DNA of 64,000 bases, taken from Thereva unica. Taxonomy: Eukaryota; Arthropoda; Insecta; Diptera; Therevidae. The stretch's first letter is position 1, and the number at the start of each line of letters is the position of its first letter. Both the position numbers and the translations under genes were made by a program. The stretch is from positions 158,672,393-158,736,392 of the forward strand of contig OX465281.1 of assembly GCA_949987705.1 (NCBI GenBank), in the 5' to 3' direction. Shown piece after piece: positions 31,931 through 41,533 of the stretch. The notes beneath the pieces are model-generated. The model ran no database searches. It was not told where the DNA came from and saw only the letters and a program-made list of their open reading frames with translations.

Positions 31931-33405
31931 TGTTATATAATTTGTTATATAATATTTTTTACTCACGTTATTTCTTAATAAATTTCCTAGTTTATTCACA
32001 CACAAACACCTTTTATGTATATTTTTTTTTTTTTTTTTTTTAAATATCTTTTCTTTATTTTCTCTTACTTATTAATTCTATTTAGTTAACAACTCTTTGC
32101 CGCCAATATACTAAATTAAATCTTTAAATCACCCACTGACTGATTCCACAATAACTAAATTTTTTTTTTTCAATATCTTTTCTTAATTTTCTCTTACTTA
32201 TTAATTCTATTTAATTAAGCACTCTTTGCCGCCAATATACTAAATTAAATCTTTAAATCACCCACTGACTAATTCCACAATAATTAATTTTTTTTTTAAT
32301 ATCTTTTCTTAATTTTCTCTTACTTATTATCTTACTTATTAATTCTTTTTAATTAAGCACTCTTTGTCGCCAATAGACTAAATTAAATCTTTAAATCACC
32401 CACTGACTAATTCCACAATAATTAATTTTTAGCTCAATATCTTTCCTCTATTTCCTCTTTAAATCACCCACTGACTGATTACACAATAATTATTTTTTTT
32501 TTTTTCAATATCTTTTCTCTTTAAATCACCCACTGACTGATTCCACAATAATTAATTTTTTTTTTTTCAATATCTTTTCTTTTTAAATCACCCACTGACT
32601 GATTCCACAATAATTAATTTTTTTTTTCAATATCTTTTCTTAATTTTCTCTTACTTATTATCTTACTTATTAATTCTTTTTAGTTAACAATTATTAATTC
32701 TATTTAATTAAACACTCTTTGCCGCCTCGATCAATCGTTAAATCAGAACTCTCACACGACTCGCTTAGAACTTTTTAAAATATATCGGACGTGCCCGCCG
32801 CGATGGTAGTTCAAACAACACTCTATCAATTTGAGACGCGCCCGCCGCGGTCAAGGGTTTAGACAACACTTAATTACTTAAAATTTTCACCCGCCGGTGG
32901 TGGCATGGAAAATTGTCCACCGGCTGGGAAAATCTCGCCCTTGAATTCGTTCCCACCTGCGCAACTTGCTTACCGCGCGTTTCTCACGCGGCGCATTGCA
33001 AGTTGCGCTTAATTATTGTTGGGTGGGTCAAATTACTTTCAAGAAAGTCAAAGTCAAGATCACTGTTTGCCAGAAAAGCTTGGGAAGGGTGCAAAGGTAA
33101 TTGCGCACCTTGCAAATCTCACAAAATGCGCGCGGATCAGGTTACGTCTGGAAATGTTACATTTTCCGTTGGAGTGGATTTTTGTACGTTGAAGACTTGT
33201 CCGTTAAGGAATTTTGTACATTTGAAAATGGAAACAAGATCATAATTTTCCGTTTAGGATTTGTTGTTCGCAGGGAGCTCATATTGCATCAAACTTATTA
33301 ACTGCGAATTTGATGTAAAAGGCTCCCTGTATGAAAGTATATGGGAATTTGTCTAAGGGCTCCGTTTTTCACCGAGAGAGACCCTTACAAATTCTGTATG
33401 TAACA
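31931..33405 (-). repeat. 3' LTR of the gypsy element
   Basis: About 1475 bp. The segment 32810-33405 is identical, as far as I can compare, to 40938-41533. The rest (31931 to about 32800) is an imperfect ~125-140 bp tandem array rich in T runs and CACCCACTGACT, which is not shared with the other LTR. Confidence 0.85.
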
Positions 33406-33417
33406 TTCCTTCCCCCC
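33406..33417 (-). other. Polypurine tract of the gypsy element
   Basis: GGGGGGAAGGAA on the minus strand, immediately upstream of the 3' LTR tip TGTTACATAC; it would prime plus-strand DNA synthesis. Confidence 0.8.
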
Positions 33418-33877
33418 TGGAATAAGAGAATCGCTACGAAACGTAGTAAGTAGAGCGATTCTCTGTTTGGATAGTTTGTGGTGAAGGTTTTGGGCTCGTC
33501 TCGCGAACTAGGGGGAGTTTATGGGATTGACGTAGCGCAAGTGAGATTTTTCTGGCGTTCTCTTCAACCCTTTTGTATGAAGGTGGGTTGGTAGAGTGAG
33601 GCGTAGTGACGCATTATAAGGAGGCGTGGTGAATGGCGGTATGGCGGCCCGATTTACCCTATGGTTATTGGGGTCCCAGGCCCTGGTTGTACTAATTGTA
33701 TGGAAGAGGCCCTTGGTAATGTGTGGGATCTACTTAGAGGCCGCACCGCGTATCGTCACCTGTGAATAACTTTATGGTATTATTGGAGGTTATCGATGGT
33801 ACTCCAAGGTTGATGGTGCTAAAGTTAGTTTCTTTTATTACCGGAAAGTAGGGTAGGACTTAAATGGTGGCGTAGAG

Positions 33878-36800
33878 TTACGTTTTATTTTCGTAAAACG
33901 GTTTCAAGCGGTTATTATGGACGGTGACCAATCTCCTATTTATTTTGATGGTAGTGTTTACAGCGCTTGGGACCGAAACTACTGTATAGGGCCCGACCCA
34001 GATTTGGGATAATTTATGCTTCCGAGCTTCGTTACGTAGGAGGACTTTGTCCCCTACGTGGAGTGTGAGTGGGCGTACGTTCCCATCATAATATGCCTTG
34101 GAGCGGTTCTTGCTGGCAAGTAGGTTCTTGCGGGCTAGGGCGTAGGACTTTTGCAACTTATATCGGAGTTGATGGTAATAACTCTCGTGGTTGTAGAGTG
34201 GCTCCGGGTTGCGTTTAAGATTGGACGGGACGTCGGCAATGAAACCATATAGGCAGTCCATGGGGGTAAGTTTGGTCCCCTCGTGTACGCTATTATTGTA
34301 CACGAACGCTGCCGTGCGCAGAAACTGGTCCCAATTGTTTGGGCTCTCATCTACTATTGTACGTAGGTACTCGATCAGAGGTCTATGAGCTCGTTCTAGC
34401 GCGCCATTGGATTGTGGGTGGTAGGCTGAGGTCTGAAGTTTTTTAACTTTTAAGAGCCTACACACGCCCTTGAAGAGGTCACTCAGGAAATTTGATCCCT
34501 GGTCGGTGACTATTTGTTTGGGTATGCGATAGCGCGTGACGATTTCGTCGAAGAAAATTTGTGCTATCGTTTGGGCTTCCCCATTGGGAATGGCATACCA
34601 GTCGACGAATTTTGTCAGGTTATCCTGGAAGGTTAGGATGTATTTATTTCCGGAGTGGGTTTCTTCCAGGGGACCTACTATGTCTAAATAGACTTTTTCG
34701 AAGGGCTTTTCTGCTATGTCTGTAATAACCATGGGCATTCGGAATTGTCTAGTGGCCTTCATGGTTTGACATTTCTTGCACCTTCTTATGTAGCGAGTGA
34801 TATCGCGGAACATGTGTCTCCACCAATATTTACGACGTACGCGATTATATGTCTTAACGACTCCCTGGTGTCCGCCGAAAGGGGAGTCATGATAGTCCTT
34901 CAATATAGTATTGATTTCTTCGGGACTTGTTATCACTTCAACTTTTCTTCGTAGCTCGCTGGAGCTATCTTTGGAGGCTTCGACGGGTTGGGGAATTTCC
35001 GTTCCCAAGTCTATTTCTTTAGGCCCTTCGTCGATATTGGGGGCTTCTGCAGTTGGAACGAGTTCGTCTTTTTCCTCGTCCTGCATTTTTTCTGCCTGTG
35101 CTCTTGTGACCGCGTTGCATTGTTTCGGTCGTTCACTAGGAGGCAATGTATTTCCGTTTCCCTCGGGCGATATAATTGGTTCACCGGGTTGGTGAATTAG
35201 AGCTTCCACCGTGAAGGTATTGGGCTCTTCTGCTCTTTGTGGAATCCGGCTGAGAGCATCAGCATTCGTATTGTATTTACCCGGTTTATACTCAATTTGG
35301 TAATCGTATTCGGACAATTTATGGTGAAACCTAACGAGTCGAGTTGTAGGGTCTTTGACGTTGAAGACTCCCTTGAGAGGTTTATGATCTGTATAGACCG
35401 TAAACTTTCGACCCATCAAATAACACCTGAAGTTTTTAACAGCCCATACTATGGCTAGCAGCTCCTTTTCGACGGTGGAGTAATTGCGCTCCGCCTTGTT
35501 TAGAGTGCGACTTGCATAAGCTATGGGTTGGTCTTGGCCTACGATTCCTTGAGAGAGCACTGCTCCGAGTGCCTCACTGCTGGCGTCCGTTGTTAGATTG
35601 AACGGTTTTTCGAAATCAGGGTATATCAGCAGTGGTGGGGAGACTAAAGAACGCTTCACCGTTTGAAATGCTTCCTCGCATTTTGGCGTCCATGAAAATT
35701 TCACGCCCTTTCTTAGCAAATTGGTTAGGGGGCGTACGATCTTAGAAAATTCTGGGATGAATTTTCTATAGTAGTTGGCAAGGCCCAAGAAGGACTGGAC
35801 TTGCCTGACGGTACGGGGCGCCGGGAAGTTTTGGACACACTCCGTTTTTCTGGGGTCTGGTAGGGCTCCCTTTTCAGAACATACATGACCCAGGTAGACT
35901 ACTTCCTTTTTCAAAAATTGGCATTTCTCCGGTTGCAATTTGAGGTTGTTTTCCCTCAACCGGTCGAATATGCGTCGTAGCTTGGAATTATGGTCCTCAA
36001 GGTTCTTACCATAGATGACTATGTCATCTAGGTAGACGAAGCATTCGAGGCCTTGTAGACCAGTAAGGACATAATTCATTAGTCGCTGAAACGTAGCCGG
36101 GGCGCCTTTTAACCCGAACGGCATACGTTTGAACTCATAATGGCCATAGTTCGTGCTAAAGGCCGTCTTGGGGCGATCCTGTGGTTCCACTAGTACCTGG
36201 TGGTAACCACTGGCCAAGTCGAGGGTAGAGAAGTATCTCGAGTGACCGAGCTGGTCTAGGATGTCCTCGATTCTTGGTAAGGGATACGCATCACCTATTG
36301 TCTTTTCATTAATTTTGCGGAAATCCACTACTACGCGCCATTTTTTCTCACCGTCGGGGCCCGGTTTTTTCGGTACCACTAGGAGGGGTGAGTTCCAAGG
36401 ACTTTTGCTGGGTTGAACAATATCGTTGTCCAACATCTCTTTCAACTGGTCATTTATGACTTGCCTTTGCGTTTCGGGCAATCTATACATTTTTTGGTTA
36501 ATAAATTGGTCGTAGACCATGGGGATCTCATGTCGTAGAGCTTCCGTGTAGGTTAGCTTGTCCCCTTTTAAATGGAATATGTCGGCATATTCGTAACAAA
36601 GATCCCGTATGGACCGCTTCTCGTCGGCCGTTAGAGGGTGGTCGAGGCTGAGTTCCTCGTCTAGCTGTTTGAAGCGCGCTTCACGCTCAAGGTCCGGATC
36701 CTCTTGGTCCGGGAATATGTATCGTAGATGACGGATGGAATCGATTTCCTTTTCATTCGTTCCCAACTTCACTTTTGCCCTTTTTCCCTGGGGTATACCT

Positions 36801-37906
36801 TGCGGGATTGCACCATTATTGGGTATACTTTGGAGTCTTGCGTTAGATGACGATGGGGTACTGGCGTTCCTGAGACCGTCTGGTTCAGAGCCTGTAAGAT
36901 ACTCACATACGTCATTAGCATTCGTTGGAGACTTAGGGTTGTTGTTAGAGGCTAGGTGAATAGTCGTGTAGTCTTTGATTGGGACGAGCGTAAGTGATAG
37001 GTTCGTCAGGACTACTGGTTGGGTGTTAACGTTGATGAGACCAACATACACTGTTTTTGTTCCAGTTGGCAAGAGGGAATTGGCGAGGAATACTCCTTCG
37101 CTCGGCTCGTAAGATTCACAGAGCATTTCCTCCTCTAACCTTAGGGGAATGGGGACCACCATTTGAGACCGGCTTGGTAGGCGAATGGATTTCTCCAATG
37201 CCACGTTATATTTGCCTGAATTGGTCTCATAGTCGTTGGAGCTGCTTTCCAACCTTGAACCATCTAGAGATAGGCAGCTGGTATTCCTCTCTGAGGCTAC
37301 CTGGGAGACACCACCGGGGTTTATCTTGGCTTCTACGAGTTGAGATTCCCTAGTTTGGGTTTGCTCCTGCTGCTCTCTAGTGTTTGACTTGGCGGACCCA
37401 TTGCGTAATGGGATTGCAATTTCTACTGGGTTGATTTCCGTGCGAGGAAATCGCAGTTTTTGGTTGGGGCCTTCAACGTTACAGTTTTTGGAAAGAAAGT
37501 CGTTTCCTAACAGACCATCGTTAGGGATTTCTTGTGTATTTTGCACAATTTGGAAGGTGCATGGGAGGGGGGCGTTTAGTATGATGTTCCCCTGACAGCT
37601 CCCTAATGTTTGTCCTTGGCCGTATGGCGTTTGTAGTGTGCATTTTTTAGTTGGATCTGGTAGGTTAGGATCCTTTAGTTTTTTATGTTTTAATATACTG
37701 ACCTCAGCGCCGGTGTCCACTGCTAGGTCGGCTTTGCCGTTAAGGCTTATGTCTAGAGGAAGAGTGACGAGTGGAACACTTGGTTCGGGCGCATGAGGCC
37801 CCCCTTTAGTACTATTTTGAGGGTTTATTGTCGGGCCGGGGTTTCTTGGTCCGACTGCGGGGAGTTTCCCGCTTGTTGTGATTCCCAGCGCTGTCTTTGA
37901 TGACAA
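33878..37906 (-). CDS. pol: Gypsy Pol polyprotein: protease, RT, RNase H, integrase
   Basis: 1342 codons without a stop. The aspartic protease site is VDTGAEVSIL near residue 64. RT shows LDLASGYHQVLV and the catalytic FVYLDDIVIYG near residue 625. RNase H starts TTDASSEALGAVLSQ (about 775) and includes YTDHKPL. The integrase zinc region includes HQGVVKTYNRVRRKYWW and CKKCQ (about 1010-1050). The DDE core has YLDIVGPLEE, VTDQGSNFLS and NGALERAHRP (about 1070, 1137, 1170), and GDKVLLRNE marks the C-terminal domain. The frame overlaps gag by 82 bases and is -1 relative to it, so pol is most likely expressed by frameshifting. Confidence 0.95.
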   Translation of the reverse strand: MSSKTALGITTSGKLPAVGPRNPGPTINPQNSTKGGPHAPEPSVPLVTLPLDISLNGKADLAVDTGAEVSILKHKKLKDPNLPDPTKKCTLQTPYGQGQTLGSCQGNIILNAPLPCTFQIVQNTQEIPNDGLLGNDFLSKNCNVEGPNQKLRFPRTEINPVEIAIPLRNGSAKSNTREQQEQTQTRESQLVEAKINPGGVSQVASERNTSCLSLDGSRLESSSNDYETNSGKYNVALEKSIRLPSRSQMVVPIPLRLEEEMLCESYEPSEGVFLANSLLPTGTKTVYVGLINVNTQPVVLTNLSLTLVPIKDYTTIHLASNNNPKSPTNANDVCEYLTGSEPDGLRNASTPSSSNARLQSIPNNGAIPQGIPQGKRAKVKLGTNEKEIDSIRHLRYIFPDQEDPDLEREARFKQLDEELSLDHPLTADEKRSIRDLCYEYADIFHLKGDKLTYTEALRHEIPMVYDQFINQKMYRLPETQRQVINDQLKEMLDNDIVQPSKSPWNSPLLVVPKKPGPDGEKKWRVVVDFRKINEKTIGDAYPLPRIEDILDQLGHSRYFSTLDLASGYHQVLVEPQDRPKTAFSTNYGHYEFKRMPFGLKGAPATFQRLMNYVLTGLQGLECFVYLDDIVIYGKNLEDHNSKLRRIFDRLRENNLKLQPEKCQFLKKEVVYLGHVCSEKGALPDPRKTECVQNFPAPRTVRQVQSFLGLANYYRKFIPEFSKIVRPLTNLLRKGVKFSWTPKCEEAFQTVKRSLVSPPLLIYPDFEKPFNLTTDASSEALGAVLSQGIVGQDQPIAYASRTLNKAERNYSTVEKELLAIVWAVKNFRCYLMGRKFTVYTDHKPLKGVFNVKDPTTRLVRFHHKLSEYDYQIEYKPGKYNTNADALSRIPQRAEEPNTFTVEALIHQPGEPIISPEGNGNTLPPSERPKQCNAVTRAQAEKMQDEEKDELVPTAEAPNIDEGPKEIDLGTEIPQPVEASKDSSSELRRKVEVITSPEEINTILKDYHDSPFGGHQGVVKTYNRVRRKYWWRHMFRDITRYIRRCKKCQTMKATRQFRMPMVITDIAEKPFEKVYLDIVGPLEETHSGNKYILTFQDNLTKFVDWYAIPNGEAQTIAQIFFDEIVTRYRIPKQIVTDQGSNFLSDLFKGVCRLLKVKKLQTSAYHPQSNGALERAHRPLIEYLRTIVDESPNNWDQFLRTAAFVYNNSVHEGTKLTPMDCLYGFIADVPSNLKRNPEPLYNHESYYHQLRYKLQKSYALARKNLLASKNRSKAYYDGNVRPLTLHVGDKVLLRNEARKHKLSQIWVGPYTVVSVPSAVNTTIKINRRLVTVHNNRLKPFYENKT

Positions 37907-39984
37907 TCGTCTACTTGGTGACCACGTCTGTGGCAGAAATCACATCTATATCTAATATTAAACACTGACCTTGTGTTATTGGTTGCCTGTTGACGGTTAT
38001 TGGGTTGGTTGGTTCCATTATTCATGGGTCGGTTAGTTGGTTGTCGGTTAGCACCCTGGTTGGAGGGTTGTTGTTCGGGGTAGCGGTAATTACCCATTTG
38101 CTGTGACCGCGGGTCTGGGTAACGGTTGTTACCTTGGAACTGAGACCTTTGGTTGGGGTAACGATTATTATTATTATTATATGAAGCCCCTTGGTTTTGG
38201 TAGCGATTATTACCATTATTGTATGAAGTCCCCTGGTTTTGGTAACGATTATTGTTATTAAACGAGGACCGTGGGGGCTCATTTGGTTGGGGGCAGTCCC
38301 TCGCGTCATGCGAGTTGGACCGGCAGATTATGCAGAAGGGCGTGTTTTTACGTTTCAAACAGTCTGCATAAGTATGCCCTATGTTTCTGCAGTAGCTACA
38401 GGTGATGTTTAAGGGTTTATTTTCGTTTTTCGGAACGGGGCTTAAAGTTGTTACTTGGTTGGCGCTTTGTAGTGGCGCCGGCGGTACTGTTTGTATTGTG
38501 TTTGTTTGGTTTGTGGGTGGGGCGTATGTGGTGTACATCACCTGTGGAGTTATCGGGCTCTGGAGTGTTGTTTGCGGCGTTGTTGGTGTTGGCGGGGCGG
38601 CATATTGAGTGTTTGTACTGGGCGTATGTGTTGGGGTAATTTGGTAGATATTTTCCGGCTTATAGTTAGGGACTGTTTGTCCATAAGGGTTATATGCCGG
38701 TTGAGGCACTGTCATTTGATAGGAGGCATACATAGAATTTTGTTGCAGCTTCTCCATATCTAGTGCCTTTTGGGTTAGGCTGTCAAGTGTATCCTCTCCC
38801 AGAGTTAGTAGGTACTGGCATAGGTGGGGGTTGGTAACCCCACTCCGCAGGGCATTTTTTACGAAATCTTGCAGTTGGACCTTTACGGCCGGTGCTGCCA
38901 TCGCACCATATTTAGTGGTGGCCGCCTCTTCGCATAGTGACAACTGCTGTTTGATCCTAGTGGTATAGGCCGTGAGCGGCTCTAAGGGGAACTGGCGTAA
39001 TTGAATTAATTTATTGACCAGTTCTTGATATGTTTCTCTGGGAAGATAGGTCCTGTTTAGGAGGTTTTCTGCCTCCTCAAAAGTGGCGGGTTGGGAGGAG
39101 GCAATCAGTTGATAGGCCTCTCCCCGAAGCCTAGTTGGATAAATTTGAATGAAGGCGGCCTTTTCTTGTTCTGTCAGGCACTGTAGTACCCGACGGCAAC
39201 AGCCTAGGAACATTTGTAGTTCCGTTGCCATCGTCGGGTTTTGGCCGCCAGAGAATAGAGGGACTAATTGGGCCGTTAATTTGGCGACTTTAATATATTC
39301 GTCGGCCATGTCTGTAGGGGATTCTTGTTGTAGTAAAGATTTAGCAAGACGACTGTCTTGAAAGGTTGCCTCCTCTTCCTCTAGGATGGACAAGGAACGG
39401 GTGGATAATTCTATCCAGTCCGCAAGGAGGTCTATTGGGGCGTAATCGGGTTCGGGCGGTTCTGTGTTACTGTTTTCACAATGGTCCCTATCCTCTACGC
39501 TAAACTTATCTACTACCTCAAGGGGGCGTGGTTGACTATTTTTGAAATTGAGGAGGTCCTGTTTAAATTTTAGGGCCTCCTCTTTGAATGCTTCTATTTT
39601 AGCCTTTCTTTCTAGGCTGGCCCTTTGGATTTGATTATCCACGGCCTCAAAATGTTCTATATTAAATTTTCCTGTCTCCTGCGCCCGCTTAAGTATGTAA
39701 TCTAGTCTTGAAGTTAAACTTACTTGTTTTTCTCCTTCTCCTAAGATGGTTCCACTTCGGAGACGTCTGGGGGATGTTTGGGGTGTTTGTGATGGGGTGG
39801 ATGTTGATTGGAGTGCAGATAGTGGTGTTGAAGTCCCTCGCTGAGTGACCTGGCAGGATGCTGGGGTGTCGGTGGCTCCTGATGAAGTAGAGGGGCCTGG
39901 TGTGGTTAAGTCCCTCGATGGTTGGTGGTCCCTCGGAGGGGGGGTTTCAGTTTTGCTCGTGTCCCCTGGCTGGCCCTCGGACAT
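37825..39984 (-). CDS. gag: Gypsy Gag polyprotein with three zinc knuckles
   Basis: 719 codons from an ATG at 39984. The first ~120 residues are Ser/Thr/Pro-rich. A capsid-like helical region follows (about residues 220-430; for example FLGCCRRVLQCLTEQEKAAF), then a Gln/Pro/Thr-rich linker. The nucleocapsid part has zinc knuckles CSYCRNIGHTYADC (about 528), CIICRSNSHDARDC (about 552) and CDFCHRRGHQVDDC (about 680). The last two are separated by an Asn/Tyr/Gln-rich repeat with the period NNRYQNQG. Binding of the element's RNA is its expected role. Confidence 0.93.
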   Translation of the reverse strand: MSEGQPGDTSKTETPPPRDHQPSRDLTTPGPSTSSGATDTPASCQVTQRGTSTPLSALQSTSTPSQTPQTSPRRLRSGTILGEGEKQVSLTSRLDYILKRAQETGKFNIEHFEAVDNQIQRASLERKAKIEAFKEEALKFKQDLLNFKNSQPRPLEVVDKFSVEDRDHCENSNTEPPEPDYAPIDLLADWIELSTRSLSILEEEEATFQDSRLAKSLLQQESPTDMADEYIKVAKLTAQLVPLFSGGQNPTMATELQMFLGCCRRVLQCLTEQEKAAFIQIYPTRLRGEAYQLIASSQPATFEEAENLLNRTYLPRETYQELVNKLIQLRQFPLEPLTAYTTRIKQQLSLCEEAATTKYGAMAAPAVKVQLQDFVKNALRSGVTNPHLCQYLLTLGEDTLDSLTQKALDMEKLQQNSMYASYQMTVPQPAYNPYGQTVPNYKPENIYQITPTHTPSTNTQYAAPPTPTTPQTTLQSPITPQVMYTTYAPPTNQTNTIQTVPPAPLQSANQVTTLSPVPKNENKPLNITCSYCRNIGHTYADCLKRKNTPFCIICRSNSHDARDCPQPNEPPRSSFNNNNRYQNQGTSYNNGNNRYQNQGASYNNNNNRYPNQRSQFQGNNRYPDPRSQQMGNYRYPEQQPSNQGANRQPTNRPMNNGTNQPNNRQQATNNTRSVFNIRYRCDFCHRRGHQVDDCHQRQRWESQQAGNSPQSDQETPARQ
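37864..37870 (-). promoter_or_regulatory. -1 ribosomal frameshift slippery site GGGAAAC
   Basis: In the gag frame the bases are split G GGA AAC, the X XXY YYZ pattern of a -1 slippery heptamer. It lies inside the 82-base gag/pol overlap, 39 bases before the gag stop, and the -1 frame is pol. I did not test for a downstream pseudoknot. Confidence 0.75.
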
Positions 39985-40239
39985 AGGGCGTCTCCTGGGC
40001 AGGGATGAAGCCCACTAAAAGTCCCGCGATGCTATTCAATGGGGGGTGAGCGCGTGCTCGCCTGGAGCAGAGGCACCGTGGTTGTACACCCCCGAGCGAG
40101 GATTCGTGGAGGATCTGGGATATTTTATGCGCTGTAGTGGCAGACGCTAACACTGCCCCCAAGTCAGGCTCAGCCTTGGGTTGGAGGTCAAGGAGCCTAG
40201 ACCAGCAGTATCAACGTTTTTACTATTTGCGCACCCAGA

Positions 40240-40256
40240 TCCTACCGGCTGCGCCA
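40240..40256 (-). other. tRNA primer-binding site of the gypsy element
   Basis: TGGCGCAGCCGGTAGGA on the minus strand, two bases inside the 5' LTR. It begins with TGG as expected for pairing to a tRNA CCA end; I have not assigned the tRNA. Confidence 0.75.
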
Positions 40257-40258
40257 AT

Positions 40259-41533
40259 TGTTATATATTATTATCTTTATTATATGATATATTATTTTTG
40301 TCTATTATCGTTATTCTACTTCCGTTTCTTTTATTCATTCCTTTATATATTAATTGTTAAATTGTCCCTTCATATTATTTATTAATATAAACACTTGTCC
40401 TTATATTCGAAAATATATGTTTTTTAATTTTTTTACCTTTTAGTTCCTGTTAGTTCGTGATTTCTTAAGATTCTACTTTTAATCAAACTATACTTTTTAC
40501 TTAAAACATCACTAAAGTTCCACAATATTATTTAGCTTTATTCTTCTTCCCTTTAGTCCGGGATTTCTTAAGATTCTACTTTCAATCAAACTATACTTTT
40601 TACTTAAACATCACTAAAATTTCACAATATTATTTAGCTTTATTCTTCTTCCCTTTAGTCCGGGATTTCTTAAGATTCTACTTTTAATCAAACTATACTT
40701 TTTACTTAAACATCACTAAAATTCCACAATATTATTTAGCTTTATTCTTCTTCCCTTTAGTCCGGGATTTCTTAAGATTCTACTTTTAATCAAACTGTAC
40801 TCTTTACAACACCGCCCGCTCGCGCTCGTGGTTTAGACAACACTTTTGTAAAAATTGTAGCCGCGCCCGCCGCGGTCAATCGTTAATTTTAAAAACTTTT
40901 TATTAACAATGGGAGACGCGCCCGTCGCCGATCGTAGTTTTAACAACACTCTATCAATTTGAGACGCGCCCGCCGCGGTCAAGGGTTTAGACAACACTTA
41001 ATTACTTAAAATTTTCACCCGCCGGTGGTGGCATGGAAAATTGTCCACCGGCTGGGAAAATCTCGCCCTTGAATTCGTTCCCACCTGCGCAACTTGCTTA
41101 CCGCGCGTTTCTCACGCGGCGCATTGCAAGTTGCGCTTAATTATTGTTGGGTGGGTCAAATTACTTTCAAGAAAGTCAAAGTCAAGATCACTGTTTGCCA
41201 GAAAAGCTTGGGAAGGGTGCAAAGGTAATTGCGCACCTTGCAAATCTCACAAAATGCGCGCGGATCAGGTTACGTCTGGAAATGTTACATTTTCCGTTGG
41301 AGTGGATTTTTGTACGTTGAAGACTTGTCCGTTAAGGAATTTTGTACATTTGAAAATGGAAACAAGATCATAATTTTCCGTTTAGGATTTGTTGTTCGCA
41401 GGGAGCTCATATTGCATCAAACTTATTAACTGCGAATTTGATGTAAAAGGCTCCCTGTATGAAAGTATATGGGAATTTGTCTAAGGGCTCCGTTTTTCAC
41501 CGAGAGAGACCCTTACAAATTCTGTATGTAACA
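40259..41533 (-). repeat. 5' LTR of the gypsy element
   Basis: 1275 bp. The half next to the flank (40938-41533) matches the other LTR perfectly. The internal half (40259 to about 40800) holds a different tandem repeat with a 102 bp period (ctttagtccgggatttctta-type units at 40551, 40653 and 40755). Confidence 0.85.

Larger units (their letters stand above)
31931..41533 (-). mobile_element. Ty3/gypsy LTR retrotransposon with intact gag and pol
   Basis: LTRs start TG and end CA, with a flanking AGGA (31927-31930 and 41534-41537). A primer-binding site TGGCGCAGCCGGTAGGA lies at 40240-40256 (minus strand) and a polypurine tract GGGGGGAAGGAA at 33406-33417. Gag (719 codons) and pol (1342 codons) are uninterrupted and linked by a -1 frameshift signal. 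There is no env: only about 470 bp separate pol from the 3' LTR. This is the youngest large insertion in its nest. Confidence 0.92.

Noticed and set aside
32913..33245. 110-codon frame in the LTR, repeated at 41041-41373
   Set aside because: It is present because the LTR halves are identical; it has no domain and lies in the U3-like part.
38402..38763. Plus-strand frames rich in Trp, Gly and Cys
   Set aside because: Antisense shadow of the Pro/Gln-rich linker of Gag.
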